Assembly (NCBI GenBank): GCA_023362775.1
Contig: JALMGJ010000016.1
Location: 4,453,001-4,517,000, forward strand
Length of the DNA stretch: 64,000 nt
Source: Charina bottae
Lineage: Eukaryota > Chordata > Lepidosauria > Squamata > Charinaidae
Direction: 5' to 3'
In this document: positions 32,915-43,668 of the stretch, one piece after another
Layout: every line of letters begins with the position of its first letter
How positions within the stretch are numbered: the stretch's first letter is position 1
Notes under the pieces: generated by a model
Database searches by the model: none
What the model was told of the DNA's origin: nothing
Seen by the model: the letters and a program-made list of their open reading frames with translations, nothing else
Made by a program: the position numbers and the translations under genes

Positions 32915-33754
32915 AGATGGGCACTGCTTACACATTGTTCCAAAGGCATAGTTCCCAGAAACAATCCTATATCTCTTTGAACAGGCCATTTTGCAGATAT
33001 TTTGTGAGGTTCACACACTTCTACTGTGTGTACTAGTAGTCTTTTAAATTTTGACTAAACCACAAATCAAAAGAAAATGTGGACAGTTCCTCCTAAGGTG
33101 AGACATCTGCAGAATGTTATGAGAAGTCAGAATAATGTAGACATGCTCTTAGTGTTGTATTTGGTTTGGTTTCTCCACATCTGGGGAAAAAAATTAACCT
33201 GTGATCCAACTTGTATGATTCTGATGTTATACTGTATTTCAGAAATATTCCTAATATTTCTTCACAAAATCAATTGATGTTCTGTTCACTTTCACCAATA
33301 AATTAATTCTTCATTCCTTCAAGGTTGCTAAACACTTACATATTGATCTCTGAGTGTCTTGTGTTTTCAGGACTTGAAACATCTGAAAGATACCCCTGGT
33401 ATTAAGCAGAATAAGTTAAAGACATTTCTTAAATGTCAAACTGCCTACCTCAATCTATGCTATTTAAATGGCTTCTGCTCATTCTGTAAAATCAATGAAC
33501 ACTTGCTTTCCTCGTTATTTAATGCCATCCCATTGAAGGAGCAGAGGTTATGTGTAAACTACTGCCTTTTATCTTTTAGTAAAGTTCCTTTATATTTCAC
33601 AAAGCCAACATTATTATTTGCAAATGATTTCAATATTGTAAGGAAGAGTGGGGTAATGCAATACTTCTTCCCTGTCTGAGAGTACAATGTATCCTTCATA
33701 GGACCTCTATTCAGGCATTCTACCTGAATGCATAAAGTGTGGAACAATGTAGAG

Positions 33755-33909
33755 CAGCAGTCCCCAACCTTTTTGCCACCAGGGAGCAGTCATGGAAGAC
33801 AATTTTTCCACGGACCGGGGGGCAGGTTTTGCAGGCAGGAGCCAATTGTGCGCTTCCTAACAGGCTGCAGCCCACTAGTGGGCTGCGGCCCACAGGTTGG
33901 AGACCCCTG
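33755..33909. mobile_element. Short hAT element (155 bp)
   Basis: Starts CAGCAGTCCCCAACCTTTTT, contains GGAAGACAATTTTTCCACGG and ends GGTTGGAGACCCCTG. An exact 8-bp TSD ATGTAGAG lies at 33747-33754 and 33910-33917. The terminal sequence resembles the OposCharlie-type hAT families shared by many tetrapods, but that name is not verified. Confidence 0.88.
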
Positions 33910-34319
33910 ATGTAGAGGATAGGGCCATGCTGGCCTTGCCTGATACATCATATTGTTTCCCTTCTTATATCTCACTTTTGGTGTGCCAATGCACTTCATG
34001 AGGTTTAAAGGAAGCTAAACTTACATCAGCCTGAATGTTGATTCTGTTCCCTATATAATTTAAGTCCCTAATAAAATGGGTCTCAGATTGCTTGAAGAAT
34101 TGTACTCAATTTCAAGTGAAATATGTTCAACTCTTCTACTCTCTTCATCACTTAATATGAGACAGTTGCAAAGAGCAAATGGTGGAGTGGGTGGAATGCA
34201 TGTATACAGCCAGAGAAACAGCCATAGAAGCTTATCTTATGCATAGTTTCAAAACCTCACATATTAAGGTGAATAAACTTCTTTGAAAAAGAATACTTGA
34301 GAAAAATACATTTGTTAAT

Positions 34320-34773
34320 TGTCAGAGGGAGCGTGCGGAGATGGAGCGGCCTGCCTCTCTCCTAGGCACCAGTGATCCAAGTACTATGCAGTAAATAGAC
34401 TCCAAACAGAAGTTATATCAAATATCCTATTTACTTTATATACATACGTATTTACAGATCACTTCCACAAGTAACAAATGATACACCATCAACGATACAG
34501 CTTTCACGAGGTAAAATGGGAATAAATGAAATACAGAATATCCCTGCTTATATAGTCAAACTGACCAATCACATTATAGGTCAATCTCGTTATTCACCAC
34601 ACCCAACCTAACTCTAAGCACCTGTTGAATGAGTCACACATGACACATCATTCCTACAACAATGGCTGCTAATTGGGTGACTGTGCAGAATATTTCACCT
34701 TTTACCTAGAAATCAAGCCTCTCTGTATAATTTATATCTAGAAGTAAATTCCTGGGTTTATCAAACCCCAACA
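34320..34773 (-). mobile_element. Solo LTR (454 bp)
   Basis: Bounded by TG..CA (TGTCAGAGGG to CCCCAACA) and an exact 5-bp TSD TTAAT at 34315-34319 and 34774-34778. The minus strand carries a TATA box (GACTATATAAGCAGGG), which suggests minus orientation. There is no internal coding sequence, so this is a solo LTR left by recombination. Confidence 0.72.
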
Positions 34774-35073
34774 TTAATTTACACAAGCCTAGCTTAAACT
34801 GGTAAAATACAACAATAGATACTAGTGAGCACATTAGTTTCAAAACAAGCTGTTTTATTAACCCAAAGCCTCATTTTCAGAGCGTTAGAAATCCAAGCTA
34901 ATAAGTTCTGTAGTATCCTCACCTTAGACAAAACTTAATTTTTTGTCATGGACACTATCCCTACACATTTTTGTGGCTAAGCACAAGTAAGAATGTCTAT
35001 GAAGGTTCTCAGTCATCCAGGTGGAATTGTCTGTAGCTTGAATCATCTCAACTGGATTTCTATTTTCTCAGTG

Positions 35074-35109
35074 GAAACGTTTCGCTCCTTATCCAAGGAG
35101 CTTCTTCAG
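35074..35109 (-). ncRNA. Hammerhead-like motif, 35-kb Penelope
   Basis: Minus strand CTGAAGA, stem GCTCCTT/AAGGAGC closed by G-C around GGAT, then GAAACGTTTC. This is the best-paired copy in the window. The G-C here versus G-U in the palindrome is consistent with a structural constraint. Confidence 0.55.
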
Positions 35110-35470
35110 TCTGAGCAAAGTTAGTAAGGGAATCCTTAAATATGTTTCTAGGTGGCTGTGTGACCTTGCACCTGGGGCTAGGTCATGGTTATTTTGAGAT
35201 GTTATTTCTAAGTCCCTTTATCATCTAAAGGAGGATCGTTAAGATTACCATGCTGCTGTTGAGCTTGCGAAATGGTCTTAATCTTCCTAGGCACAGAAGA
35301 CAAAGCAGGAAGGAAAATAGGGGAAAGATTGTGCCTGAGGCCCCCACCTCTATTCAAGGAAGGATTTTCCAAGTTGGCATAAATGGATTCCTTGACCCCT
35401 CTCTCAAACCACCTATCTTCTCTGTCTAAAATCTGAACATTAATGTCCTCAAATGAGTGTCCTTTTTCCT

Positions 35471-35973
35471 TTAGATGAAGATAAACTGCTGACTCTGGTC
35501 CTGTGGTGTTACAGTACTTCTCCTGTGTTGGGCCATCCTCCAGTACAAAGGTTGTTTGGTTTCTCCAATGTAGAGTTCAGAGCACTCCTCACTGCACTGG
35601 ACTGCATAAACTTCATTGCTTTTCTTGTGTTTTGGAGTTTGATCTTTGGGGTGTACAAGCCTCTGTCTCAGTGTGTTGGTGGGTTTGAAATATACAGGTA
35701 TGTGGTGTTTGCCAAATATCCTATTTATCTTTTCAGACATGCCAGCCATGTAAGGAATGACCAGGTTCTTCCGTTTACTCTGAGTCTCAGCCCTATCTGT
35801 CGCTGTTTTAGGTCTGGTAGATTTAGATTTAGTGAAGGCCCAATTTGGATATCCACAGGCCTTCAGAGCTGTTCTCAGGTGCTGATTCTCATTCTTTTTG
35901 GAATCCTGGATTCCAAAATCCATAAACATAACAAGGAAAGAGAAAACCTTGTCCCAAATTGGTGAAAAGCAAT
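35471..35973 (-). pseudogene. Penelope GIY-YIG endonuclease fragment
   Basis: Encodes the endonuclease that nicks target DNA for Penelope retroelements. In order on the minus strand: ENQHLRTALKACGYPNWAF linker, a lysine/arginine-rich region, IPYMAGMSEKINRIF, then the nuclease core VYAVQCSEEC, LYIGETKQPLYWRMAQHRR. VYA and YIG correspond to the GIY and YIG motifs, and the arginine in RMAQHRR to the catalytic Arg. Similarity continues past the open frame (KGHSFEDINVQILDRE, RWFERGVKESIYANLEN) in another frame near 35340-35470, so at least one frameshift is present. The reverse transcriptase part upstream is lost. Confidence 0.88.
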
Positions 35974-35980
35974 GTAAGAA

Positions 35981-36514
35981 CCACATAATAAGAAAAAAGC
36001 TAAGCAAGGGAATATAGTTTGTTCTCCTAAAAAAAAACTAAGGCAGCACCAAGGTATTTACTCTCTTCCTTAATATTTGCCCAAATTGTTCCTGGCATGA
36101 CAAGAATTGAATTTCTGCCCAACTTGATTTATTAGGATATAATTAGATGGATAAGACACATTTTTCAACTCCCCCAAACAAAATTCAAGTATCTAATGCA
36201 AAGAACCATCACCTGAATAACTCAGAGCTCTGTCTGCATAATAAAACCCCTTGATGCTTTTTAAATACCCAGAAAACGTAATGAGGACATCATAGAATTA
36301 ACAAGAAAGCCATTCCACTATTAGTTATAATAGTTACCAGAGTGCCTTCAGCAAAACAGTTCCCCTTTGCAAAACGGAACCCAATAATTTCAAAACCAAA
36401 ACATTATGACAGCAAACCCTCTGTTTGGCAGAAGCCGGAAGGAAACTGAAACAAGGTGTGGAGTTTGAAATAAATTCATTCAAATTATGTTAGATAAGGT
36501 TGTCTAATTTACCT
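35981..36514. other. Unassigned noncoding sequence
   Basis: No recognisable feature. Confidence 0.5.
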
Positions 36515-37140
36515 TTTTATTTATTTATTCGATTTAGAGGTTACTGACTCGTAACGGCCCTGGGCAACTTACAGTTAAAAAGAAAGGTAAGAAGAACACA
36601 AAACACAGAAAAGAAATCATGAGCAGCATGAAGGCAAACATATAAACATATAAACATCCAACAGGGGCTCAACCATCAACCTGCTCCAAAGCCTAGGAGA
36701 ATAGCCAGGTCTTTAGTAGCTTCCTGAACATCATCACGGTGGGAGTTATCTGGATCTTTGGGGAGATATTATTCCAGAGGGCAGGTACCATACAGAGAAG
36801 GCATACGTTCACCTTGCCTGAGCTCACTGGATGGACAGGATCATCTAGAGATGGGTGGTCCCTCAAATAGCCAGGCCCTATGTCACAAAGGGCTTCTTAG
36901 GTTATAGTCAGCACCTTGAATTGCACCTGGAAGCCAACTGGTAACCAGGGCAGTCATATGGGCATAACAAGGCATGCCCATCACTGCTGAAGACTAAGTA
37001 GTCTTCAAGGGCACCCCATCAGAATGGCTTATAGTAATCCATTCATGAGGCTGGAAAATATACTGGATGTTTATAAGAAATAAGGAGTGATATGGTAACC
37101 ATAGCCAATGGATAAGGCTGAGGTGGGTGGCTTTAGCAAG
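36515..37140 (-). mobile_element. L2-like LINE 3' end
   Basis: Minus-strand reading gives the decayed end of an L2/CR1-group reverse transcriptase and 3' region: GTGCAATTCAAGGTGCTGAC, GGGACCACCC, GCCTTCTCTGTATGGTACC, TGCCCTCTGGAATAATATC, AAGACCTGGCT. It ends at the left in a TTTATTTATTTATT tail. Same family region as 38262-38775 but more decayed. Confidence 0.7.
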
Positions 37141-37638
37141 AGACTTGTTCCAACATTTACCTGATTTTTAACTTCTATTCTGAAAACGATAAAGCAAGCA
37201 AAATGTTATTGAAACATATAATTACTTTGAGCAAAGAAGGAGTTGCAAATGATGAGGACAAATAAATATTACCGAAAGAAGAGTAGAAATTCAGAGAAAA
37301 ACAAAATATCAACATGATTTTGGAATTACTGGGTGATAGATTAATAGCCCATAAATAGTTCTAGGAACAATAATCAATAAAGAAGTATTAATATTAATAT
37401 TTACTTTAATATTGGATATGATTTCCCAATATAGGAAGGAGGAAAATCCTGTTTAAATGGATGCATGAATTCCAAGCTTTCTTGGAAAGTTTGCATATTC
37501 ACAATAGTTTCCCCCTGTATGCATATCTAATCAGCTGTACTTCGGAACATAGATGGAAGACATTCTCTGTCAGACATCAAGAGATGTGAAGATCTGTAAA
37601 ATTTTGGCACTCCTGCCCTCCCTTAAAAAGAAAAACTT

Positions 37639-37649
37639 TCCTGCCCCCA
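37639..37649. repeat. Target-site duplication (11 bp)
   Basis: TCCTGCCCCCA, identical to 37766-37776. Confidence 0.85.
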
Positions 37650-37765
37650 TGTCTATGAAGGTTCTCAGTCATCCAGGTGGAATTGTCTGTAGCTTGAATC
37701 ATGTCAACTGGATTTCTATTTTCTCAGTGGAAACGTTTCGCTCCTTATCCAAGGAGCTTCTTCAG
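37650..37765 (-). mobile_element. 116-bp Penelope terminal insertion
   Basis: Consists only of the Penelope 3' terminal segment. The minus strand begins at CTGAAGAAG, the first base of the hammerhead-like motif, and ends at the TGTCTATG terminus. An exact 11-bp TSD flanks it. It is about 97% like the matching part at 34994-35109 by eye. Confidence 0.88.
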
Positions 37766-37776
37766 TCCTGCCCCCA

Positions 37777-38261
37777 ATTTTCTGCACTCTGAACCTTGAC
37801 ATCTCTAGGGTTAATTAAGATTCTGTTTTAATGTTACACATAGGATAAATCATACATATAAACTTCCTGAATTGTAAAATATGCCAATTGTAGTAACATG
37901 AAATGATTGTTAAGCAGTGAGACTTTTGATTTAAATCAATACTGCTCATTTTATTTATTCATCTATCATTTGTTTTTAATACTATATAAATGTGCAGAGC
38001 ATAGGAACAGTATTTGAGCTCCACATTCAGGACATGGTTAAGGTTCTAGGACTCCTTTCTGTATTTTATAAAAACGTAAAGCCTCTGCAAAGTATATCAT
38101 AGTTTGAAGACAGATGAAAATGAATGTTTTCAAGATAAATGTGGCTCTTTGTTACATGTTAGGAGGCTGAAGTGTTCTGTGCATGTGAACATTACTGACA
38201 GTAGGAATCTGAGCAAAGCAGCATCTGTGGGATATGTGTGTGTCAATTCAAATCAATTGAA
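37777..38261. other. Unassigned noncoding sequence
   Basis: No recognisable feature. Confidence 0.5.
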
Positions 38262-38775
38262 TTCATTATTTTTTTATTTATTATTTAAACTTGTATTACC
38301 ACCCATCTCCCCCAATTGGGGGACCCTGGGCGGTTCACAATAAAAACAAGGTTAAAAATGCAAATACAAAATCACAGCATCAATGAATAAATATAAAATC
38401 CAAAGGCGATAACTATTAATACTACGGAGGGCTTCATGGGATCAGCCAGCCCCAGGAGGAACTGTTGGCATTCCCATCCCAGGCAAGGCGGCAGAACCAG
38501 GTCTTCAAGTTTTTCCGGAAGGTCGGGAGCAAGGGAACCTGCCTCAACTCCAGGGGCAAGATATTCCAAAGGTTGGGCGCTACTGCAGAGAAGGCTCGCC
38601 TCCTGCACTCTGCTAGATGGAATTCTTTTGTCAATGGGGTCCGTAGCATGCCCTCTCTGCATGACCAGGTGGGGCGGGTTGATGTTCTGGGGATGAGATG
38701 GTCCCTCAGGTAACCTGGTCCTTGCCATGTAGGGCTTTAAAGGTGATAACCAACACCTTGAACTGGACCCGGAAG
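38262..38775 (-). mobile_element. L2-like LINE 3' end with RT C-terminus
   Basis: The minus-strand peptide SRRRAFSAVAPNLWNILPLE, followed by LRQVPLLPTFRKNLKTWFCR (from about 38600 to 38460), is the conserved end of L2/CR1-group reverse transcriptases. Before it come the VQFKVLVITFKALHGK and PGHAERACYG regions, with stops. The 3' end lies in the TATTTATTATTTAAAC tail at the left. The copy is noncoding and 5' truncated. Confidence 0.82.
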
Positions 38776-39375
38776 CAAAAATGATACAATTCAATACAAG
38801 ATACAAATGAAAACATACGTAATATATTTCCCCAAACAGTAAACACATTAGTACAAGTGAAAACACTAACATCTTATTGTGTAATTAGTAAGCAAGGTAA
38901 CAACAATTTGCAACCTGAAATATCATTTCATGTATTAGCCAGCAGCAAAGACACATAGAAGGAAGAAGGTCTGTCTGAATATTGTACAATAAATGTACAA
39001 TAAACACACATTCCTGTAATATTGACAATATATTAAGGCATGGATGACTGATTCCACCTCTCCAGAAGCACATGGACAAAGCTATTCTGAAAAAGGAATG
39101 CCTGAATACCAACCTTCAATGAGGGCAGCACTTCACTTTTACCTGAGTAAGTCCATAGAAATAGTTTGCCAAGTGATAGGGACTCTACCACTTGCCAACA
39201 GTTAATGACCTTTCTCCAAGTCTCCTATCAGTCTGGACCACAATGTTGTATAGGCACGGCTTAGCAATTTTCCTTTCCTCTCAGAAAATCTGATGATAGC
39301 TAAGATTGATGAATACAGGCCTGTACTAGCCACCTTCTGCTCTACCTCCAAAATCCAACTTGAGGGTTTGTCATG

Positions 39376-39390
39376 GAAAATCAGAGAGAT
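39376..39390. repeat. L1 target-site duplication (15 bp), left
   Basis: GAAAATCAGAGAGAT, identical to 40252-40266. Confidence 0.9.
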
Positions 39391-40251
39391 TTGCTAGAAA
39401 TATATTGGATATTCTGGAATATTTGGAACAACATATGTAATAAAAAACAAGCAGCATTGATTTTTCTTCACCTTTCACAATTTTTCTTCACCTTTCACAA
39501 TTGGCCTTTGACAATTTGAACTGGATTTTCTTATTTAAAATTTGGGAAGATATGGACTTTGGAGAGAATTTTATCAAATGGGGTAAAATCAATTTCCATT
39601 TCACAAAGGTAAAAGGTAAAGGTTTTCCCCTGCACAGTCATGGGGGCGGTGCTTATCTCCGTTTCTTAGCCGAAGAGCCAGCGCTGTCCAAAGATGCTTC
39701 TGTGGTCATGTGGCTGGCATGACGCGTGCGGAACGCTGTTACCATCCCACCGAATTGGTACCTATTTATCTACTTGCATTTTGCATGCTTTTGCATGCTT
39801 TCAAATTGCTAGGTTGGCTTCACAAAAAACAAAAAAAGTCCACTTCACAAAAGGCACAGATAATTTTGAATGGGGAATTAACAAAACCTTGTGAGATACA
39901 GAAAGGGACTAGACAAGGATGCCCCTTGTCACCATCACTATTTATTTGAGCTTTGGAAGTACTGAATAGAGATATGAGGCAAGATGAAAGAATTGCTGGA
40001 GTGGCGATTAAAAGAGAAACTTATAAACTGCAGGCATTTGCTGACGACCTGGTGATAATCTTGAAAGATCCTCTGGAGGGAACAGAAATATTAATGGAAA
40101 AAGTAAAGGACTTTGGGGTATTAGCTGGCTTTAAAATTAACAAACATTTTCATTTTCTTATTACTTTTCTTTATTCTTTAATTCAAAATTTCTACTGTTT
40201 TTAATTCTGTTGAAAAACTTCTTCAATAAAAATTGTTTTAAAAAAAGAAAA
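39391..40251 (+). mobile_element. L1 LINE with large internal deletion and nested SINE
   Basis: Bounded by a 15-bp perfect TSD and ending in CAATAAAAATTGTTTTAAAAAA with a poly(A)-like tail. Coding remnants of ORF2: ILDILEYLEQHM, AFDNLNWIFLFKIWEDMDFGENFIKWGK, then after the SINE ILNGELTKPCEIQKGTRQGC, PLSPSLFI, LQAFADDLVIIL (catalytic FADD) and FGVLAGFKINK. Immediately after KINK (about 40143) the sequence passes into the 3' untranslated end, so the rest of ORF2 is missing. A 20-bp tandem duplication (39461-39480 and 39481-39500) also breaks the frame. The SINE 39610-39839 interrupts it. Confidence 0.88.
39610..39839 (-). mobile_element. BovB-tailed SINE nested in L1
   Basis: Minus-orientation copy without its tRNA head: AAAGGTAAAGGTTTTCCCCT at the left (tail) to TTGCTAGGTTGGC at the right. 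Imperfect TSD: CCATTTCACAAAGG at 39596-39609 and CCACTTCACAAAAGG at 39840-39854. The TSD duplicates L1 codons (FTK), proving insertion after the L1. Confidence 0.9.
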
Positions 40252-40455
40252 GAAAATCAGAGAGATAAAGCCAGACTGTTGATATTTCAGTCTGAGTCTG
40301 TTGGAGTTTTTCTGTGTAGGATTCAAATGGATTTCTCCACTGTGATGTCCTAGCTTGTAAAAAAACAGTATTTTTCCATATGCCTCTACGATGAGTGTTC
40401 TCAAAACATTCCACCGATAAACACCAGGTGTGTGGCCTTGGCCAGCCAAGGCATT

Positions 40456-40890
40456 GTACCACGTGAGTTATGTTATGGCTATCCAGAATAACTCATCTCA
40501 TGGGAATGTTTTCCCGGGGGGATACAATGTGCAACAAGTTGTAAGTTTCAACAGTAAGTGTATGTAACCCATGTTTTCCTCCAATCAGAATGCTGAAACA
40601 AGTGTATATCTCAGCTGTGAACTATGGGTCTATGCTTCTTGACTTCTGTCTGTCATATTGCCATGTACTCTGTTCCTGAACTGTAACTATGCCTGGCCTT
40701 TTGTACCTGGCCATGGTTTTCTTCACATCTGCTGATGGAACTCTGCTTATGCTTTGCTGTTTTTCCTTTTTGCAGTAATGTAACTCATATCCATTATTGC
40801 CTTATGCTACAATAAAATATTGTTAGCCCTACACGCTGCACTCTGTTTGGTTTACTCTGCGCCTGGACCCCATAAGCCAGTACAATCCCA
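40456..40890 (+). mobile_element. Probable solo LTR
   Basis: An LTR-like plan: a U3-like stretch, an AATAAAATATTG polyadenylation signal near 40813, a short R/U5 with a CTCTGTTTGGTTTACTCTGC block, and an end near CCAGTACA. Ends are estimates and no TSD was found. Confidence 0.42.
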
Positions 40891-41094
40891 CAGAGTCTCC
40901 ATCATACCAGTCCCAGTCCCTCTCCGAATGCAGCATTGCGTGTTATAGAAGGCAGAGGGATTGGCCTTGAGGTACAAAAGGAAGAATATATTGAAAGACA
41001 ATGTCTACTTGGTCTGCTCTATTTGTTGCCTATTAATTATATTCAGTTATATTCCTTATAATAATTTTGGAAAACCGAATTTTGGTTTTTAAAT

Positions 41095-41275
41095 AATTAA
41101 TTTCAAGGTCCTTGAAGAGCTTTATATAAGCCAATTTCATAGAAAGAATCACTGCATCATCTGTGTATTGCAGAGCTGGAACAGGTTTCTTTTATACATT
41201 TTATTTCTTCTCCTCCTGATCTTCCATTGATTTAGCTACAACTTTGCTTTCGTAATTCATGCATGGCTCAGAGAA
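41095..41275 (-). mobile_element. Decayed BovB/RTE reverse transcriptase fragment
   Basis: On the minus strand the short peptide QYTDDAVILS resembles the YADDTVIL catalytic motif, and the surrounding words fit the RTE thumb region. Strongly mutated. Confidence 0.4.
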
Positions 41276-41661
41276 TTTTTTTTTTAAAACAAGCAAACAG
41301 AAATCTAGGGAATCTTTCTGCACAAAGATTAAGATTTCTAGTTTTAATTACTTTCCTTTGGATCCTTTTGCCACCATTGTCTTCAACTTTCTCAGTAGTG
41401 TGATTATTTTAATACTCTGCGCTGAGTGAATTCCCTTTCGCTCTACTTTTTTCTATCAAGATCTCATTACCTCCCCATTTCAAATGTTTGGATGCATAAC
41501 ATTTTATTTTGTGGCATGCATTTTCTACATTAAAATGGAACCACGTCTCTTTACTGTTTGGGGATCAATTTTAAAAGAAAATTTTTAAATTTTTAAATTT
41601 TAAAAGATTTAAAATGTGCAATTTATAATAAATTATTATTAGGCCCGGCACCCCCCCCCCT

Positions 41662-42233
41662 TGTAGTTTATAGTTTTAGAAGTTCTAATAAACATTTGTA
41701 GCTTTTAGCATTTCTAGTATACACAAGAAACACTTTTAGCATTTGTAATGAACTCATGGTAATCAGTTTCTTCCTTTCACACCAGTCCATTTGCTGAGAA
41801 GAAAGTCTCATTAAGAAAGAGGCCCCATTGTAAAGGAGAGATAAGGAGGAATGTGAAAATGTTTTCTTTTGAAATGCAAGAAGATAATTAGGACAGCCAA
41901 AGGGGGAGTATGGCATAGCCCCAAGGTCGCAGCTCTCTAAGATCAAAGCTGGTTGTTGCTGTCTGGTCAGTGCTGTCTCTTATCAAAAGAATAGCCAATT
42001 ATTTTCTTTCTGTGCCTGATGGTGGAGTTCGGTTGTCTGTGGATTGTGTGATTAGTCCCTATGCTAGAAATGTAAATCTCTTTGTTCCTATACCCTATAA
42101 AAAGCCTGGTAAAATTCCACAGTGTGTGTGTGTACCTCACCCAGCCTTTTATTTGGTCAAATAAAAGCTGTCTTCTTTGAAACCTCCGTCTGAAATCTCT
42201 GATTTGGGCAGCATGGGATCTCAGATTCTTACA
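41662..42233 (+). mobile_element. Gammaretrovirus-like solo LTR (572 bp)
   Basis: Starts TGTAG and ends TTACA, near-inverted termini. The promoter TATAAAA (CCCTATAAAAAGCCTGG, near 42092) is followed about 65 bases later by AATAAAAGCTGTCTTCTTTG, and then a U5 ending in CAGATTCTTACA. This arrangement is typical of gammaretroviral LTRs. No coding sequence and no clear TSD. Confidence 0.62.
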
Positions 42234-42300
42234 GGAATTCAGGGGTTGGCCATACATTATCACTTGAACAAATGGACTGTGTGGGCAGAGGTGGGTTATG

Positions 42301-42360
42301 AACTATATGATGCTAGCACATGTATTTGTTGACAAAGGTGTTCAACTATGAAACCACTAA
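42301..42360 (+). repeat. 60-bp direct repeat, copy 1
   Basis: Begins AACTATATGATGCTAGCACA and is identical to 42898-42957. The intervening 537 bp (42361-42897) is AT-rich and unrecognised. Confidence 0.95.
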
Positions 42361-42897
42361 TTACTGCTTTCAAATATGGATTTTAATTTAATAATTATTT
42401 TTAATTTAATTAAAATTAATTTTGATTAATTTTTAATTAATTTATGAATTTAATTTTTAATACAGCCTGTATTCTGGCAGCACTCATTCAGAGGTGCCTC
42501 GTTTGCTGCTAGGTCTATCTGCAACCTGAATGCAGTTGCTCCATGAAATCAATTTGATGTATGGTTATGTCATTAAAACTGTGTCATAGCAATCAAAGAA
42601 ATGAAATGGTCTCTCATGAAAGCAATTCTGGGGCACAAGTCTAGGAGACAAATGTTCTTCTAGGAAATTCACTTAGAAGTATGGAACTGTCTTACGTTAA
42701 GTGAAATCATGGCTCCATTCAGTCCAAGTTGAGTTTTTCCCCAGAATTACCTGCAGAGATCCTTTACACTAAAGATTATACATGGAACAAAAACATATAA
42801 AATATATGCTCATTCATTAATCATCATCTAGTTCTTCTGGTATGGTAGATGCAAGCCAGTATAAAACCAACTTTAAGTTATATAGGGAAATTACTAT

Positions 42898-42957
42898 AAC
42901 TATATGATGCTAGCACATGTATTTGTTGACAAAGGTGTTCAACTATGAAACCACTAA
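42898..42957 (+). repeat. 60-bp direct repeat, copy 2
   Basis: Exact copy of 42301-42360, 597 bases downstream. The flanks are unrelated. Confidence 0.95.
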
Positions 42958-43563
42958 ATTATTATTATTGTTGTTGTTATATTTATTTATGTTGTTACAG
43001 TATATTTATAGAAATTATTATTGTTATTGTTATATTTCTAAAATGCCCAATTACTGAAGTCACCTTCCCCAATTTGACTGAATTCCCATCTTGAATTGAA
43101 TTCGCATGTAATCCCAAGAGGGCCATGTAATCCCACTGAGGGCAACATCTTGGGGAATGGCTGGTATGAAGCATGTAATAGTTATACAGTTGTGCACATG
43201 CTTCCATGTATTTTGTACTATTTTTGAGATAATACTGAGAAGAGATATTTTGTATTTATCATTTCTATATAGTTTCCACTTGTGTGTGTTTAATACAATT
43301 TCAGTGCCCATTTTTGTTTGCAGATTGGAATTATCAACTACATTTGTTTCTCTTTTCATTGTTATTTTTTGCATTACCCCCACTCTCCCTGCAAATCATT
43401 TATGATTCTGTATAAGGCATCTCTTTGTAATCCATATTGTTATAATCAGCTATTCATCCATGTAAGGGGAAAGGCATGGAACAACTTCTTTATTATGCAT
43501 AATTACAGTGTCCTAACAGGCCCCATTCCCACACTTTAAATAAGTGTGATTTTTACAGATACA

Positions 43564-43565
<2 letters not shown>

Positions 43566-43643
<78 letters not shown>

Positions 43644-43668
43644 ACACACACACACACACAACACAACA
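43566..43668. repeat. (AT)n(AC)n compound microsatellite
   Basis: About 40 bases of TA units followed by ACATATAC and about 55 bases of CA units. Confidence 0.95.

Larger units (their letters stand above)
34994..35973 (-). mobile_element. Penelope-like element, 5' truncated
   Basis: A 980-bp minus-strand copy with the linker, GIY-YIG endonuclease, C-terminal tail and 3' terminal segment. The 3' end (left) starts at TGTCTATGAAGG, the same terminus as at 1405 and 37650. A short imperfect duplication (GTAAGAA at 34987-34993 and 35974-35980) flanks it. The reverse transcriptase is missing. Confidence 0.88.

Noticed and set aside
35453..35965. 170-codon plus-strand open frame
   Set aside because: It is the antisense shadow of the Penelope endonuclease, which has clear GIY-YIG motifs on the minus strand.
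38372..38872. 166-codon minus open frame
   Set aside because: It is a different frame from the recognisable L2 reverse transcriptase end (38434-38649) and has no motifs of its own.
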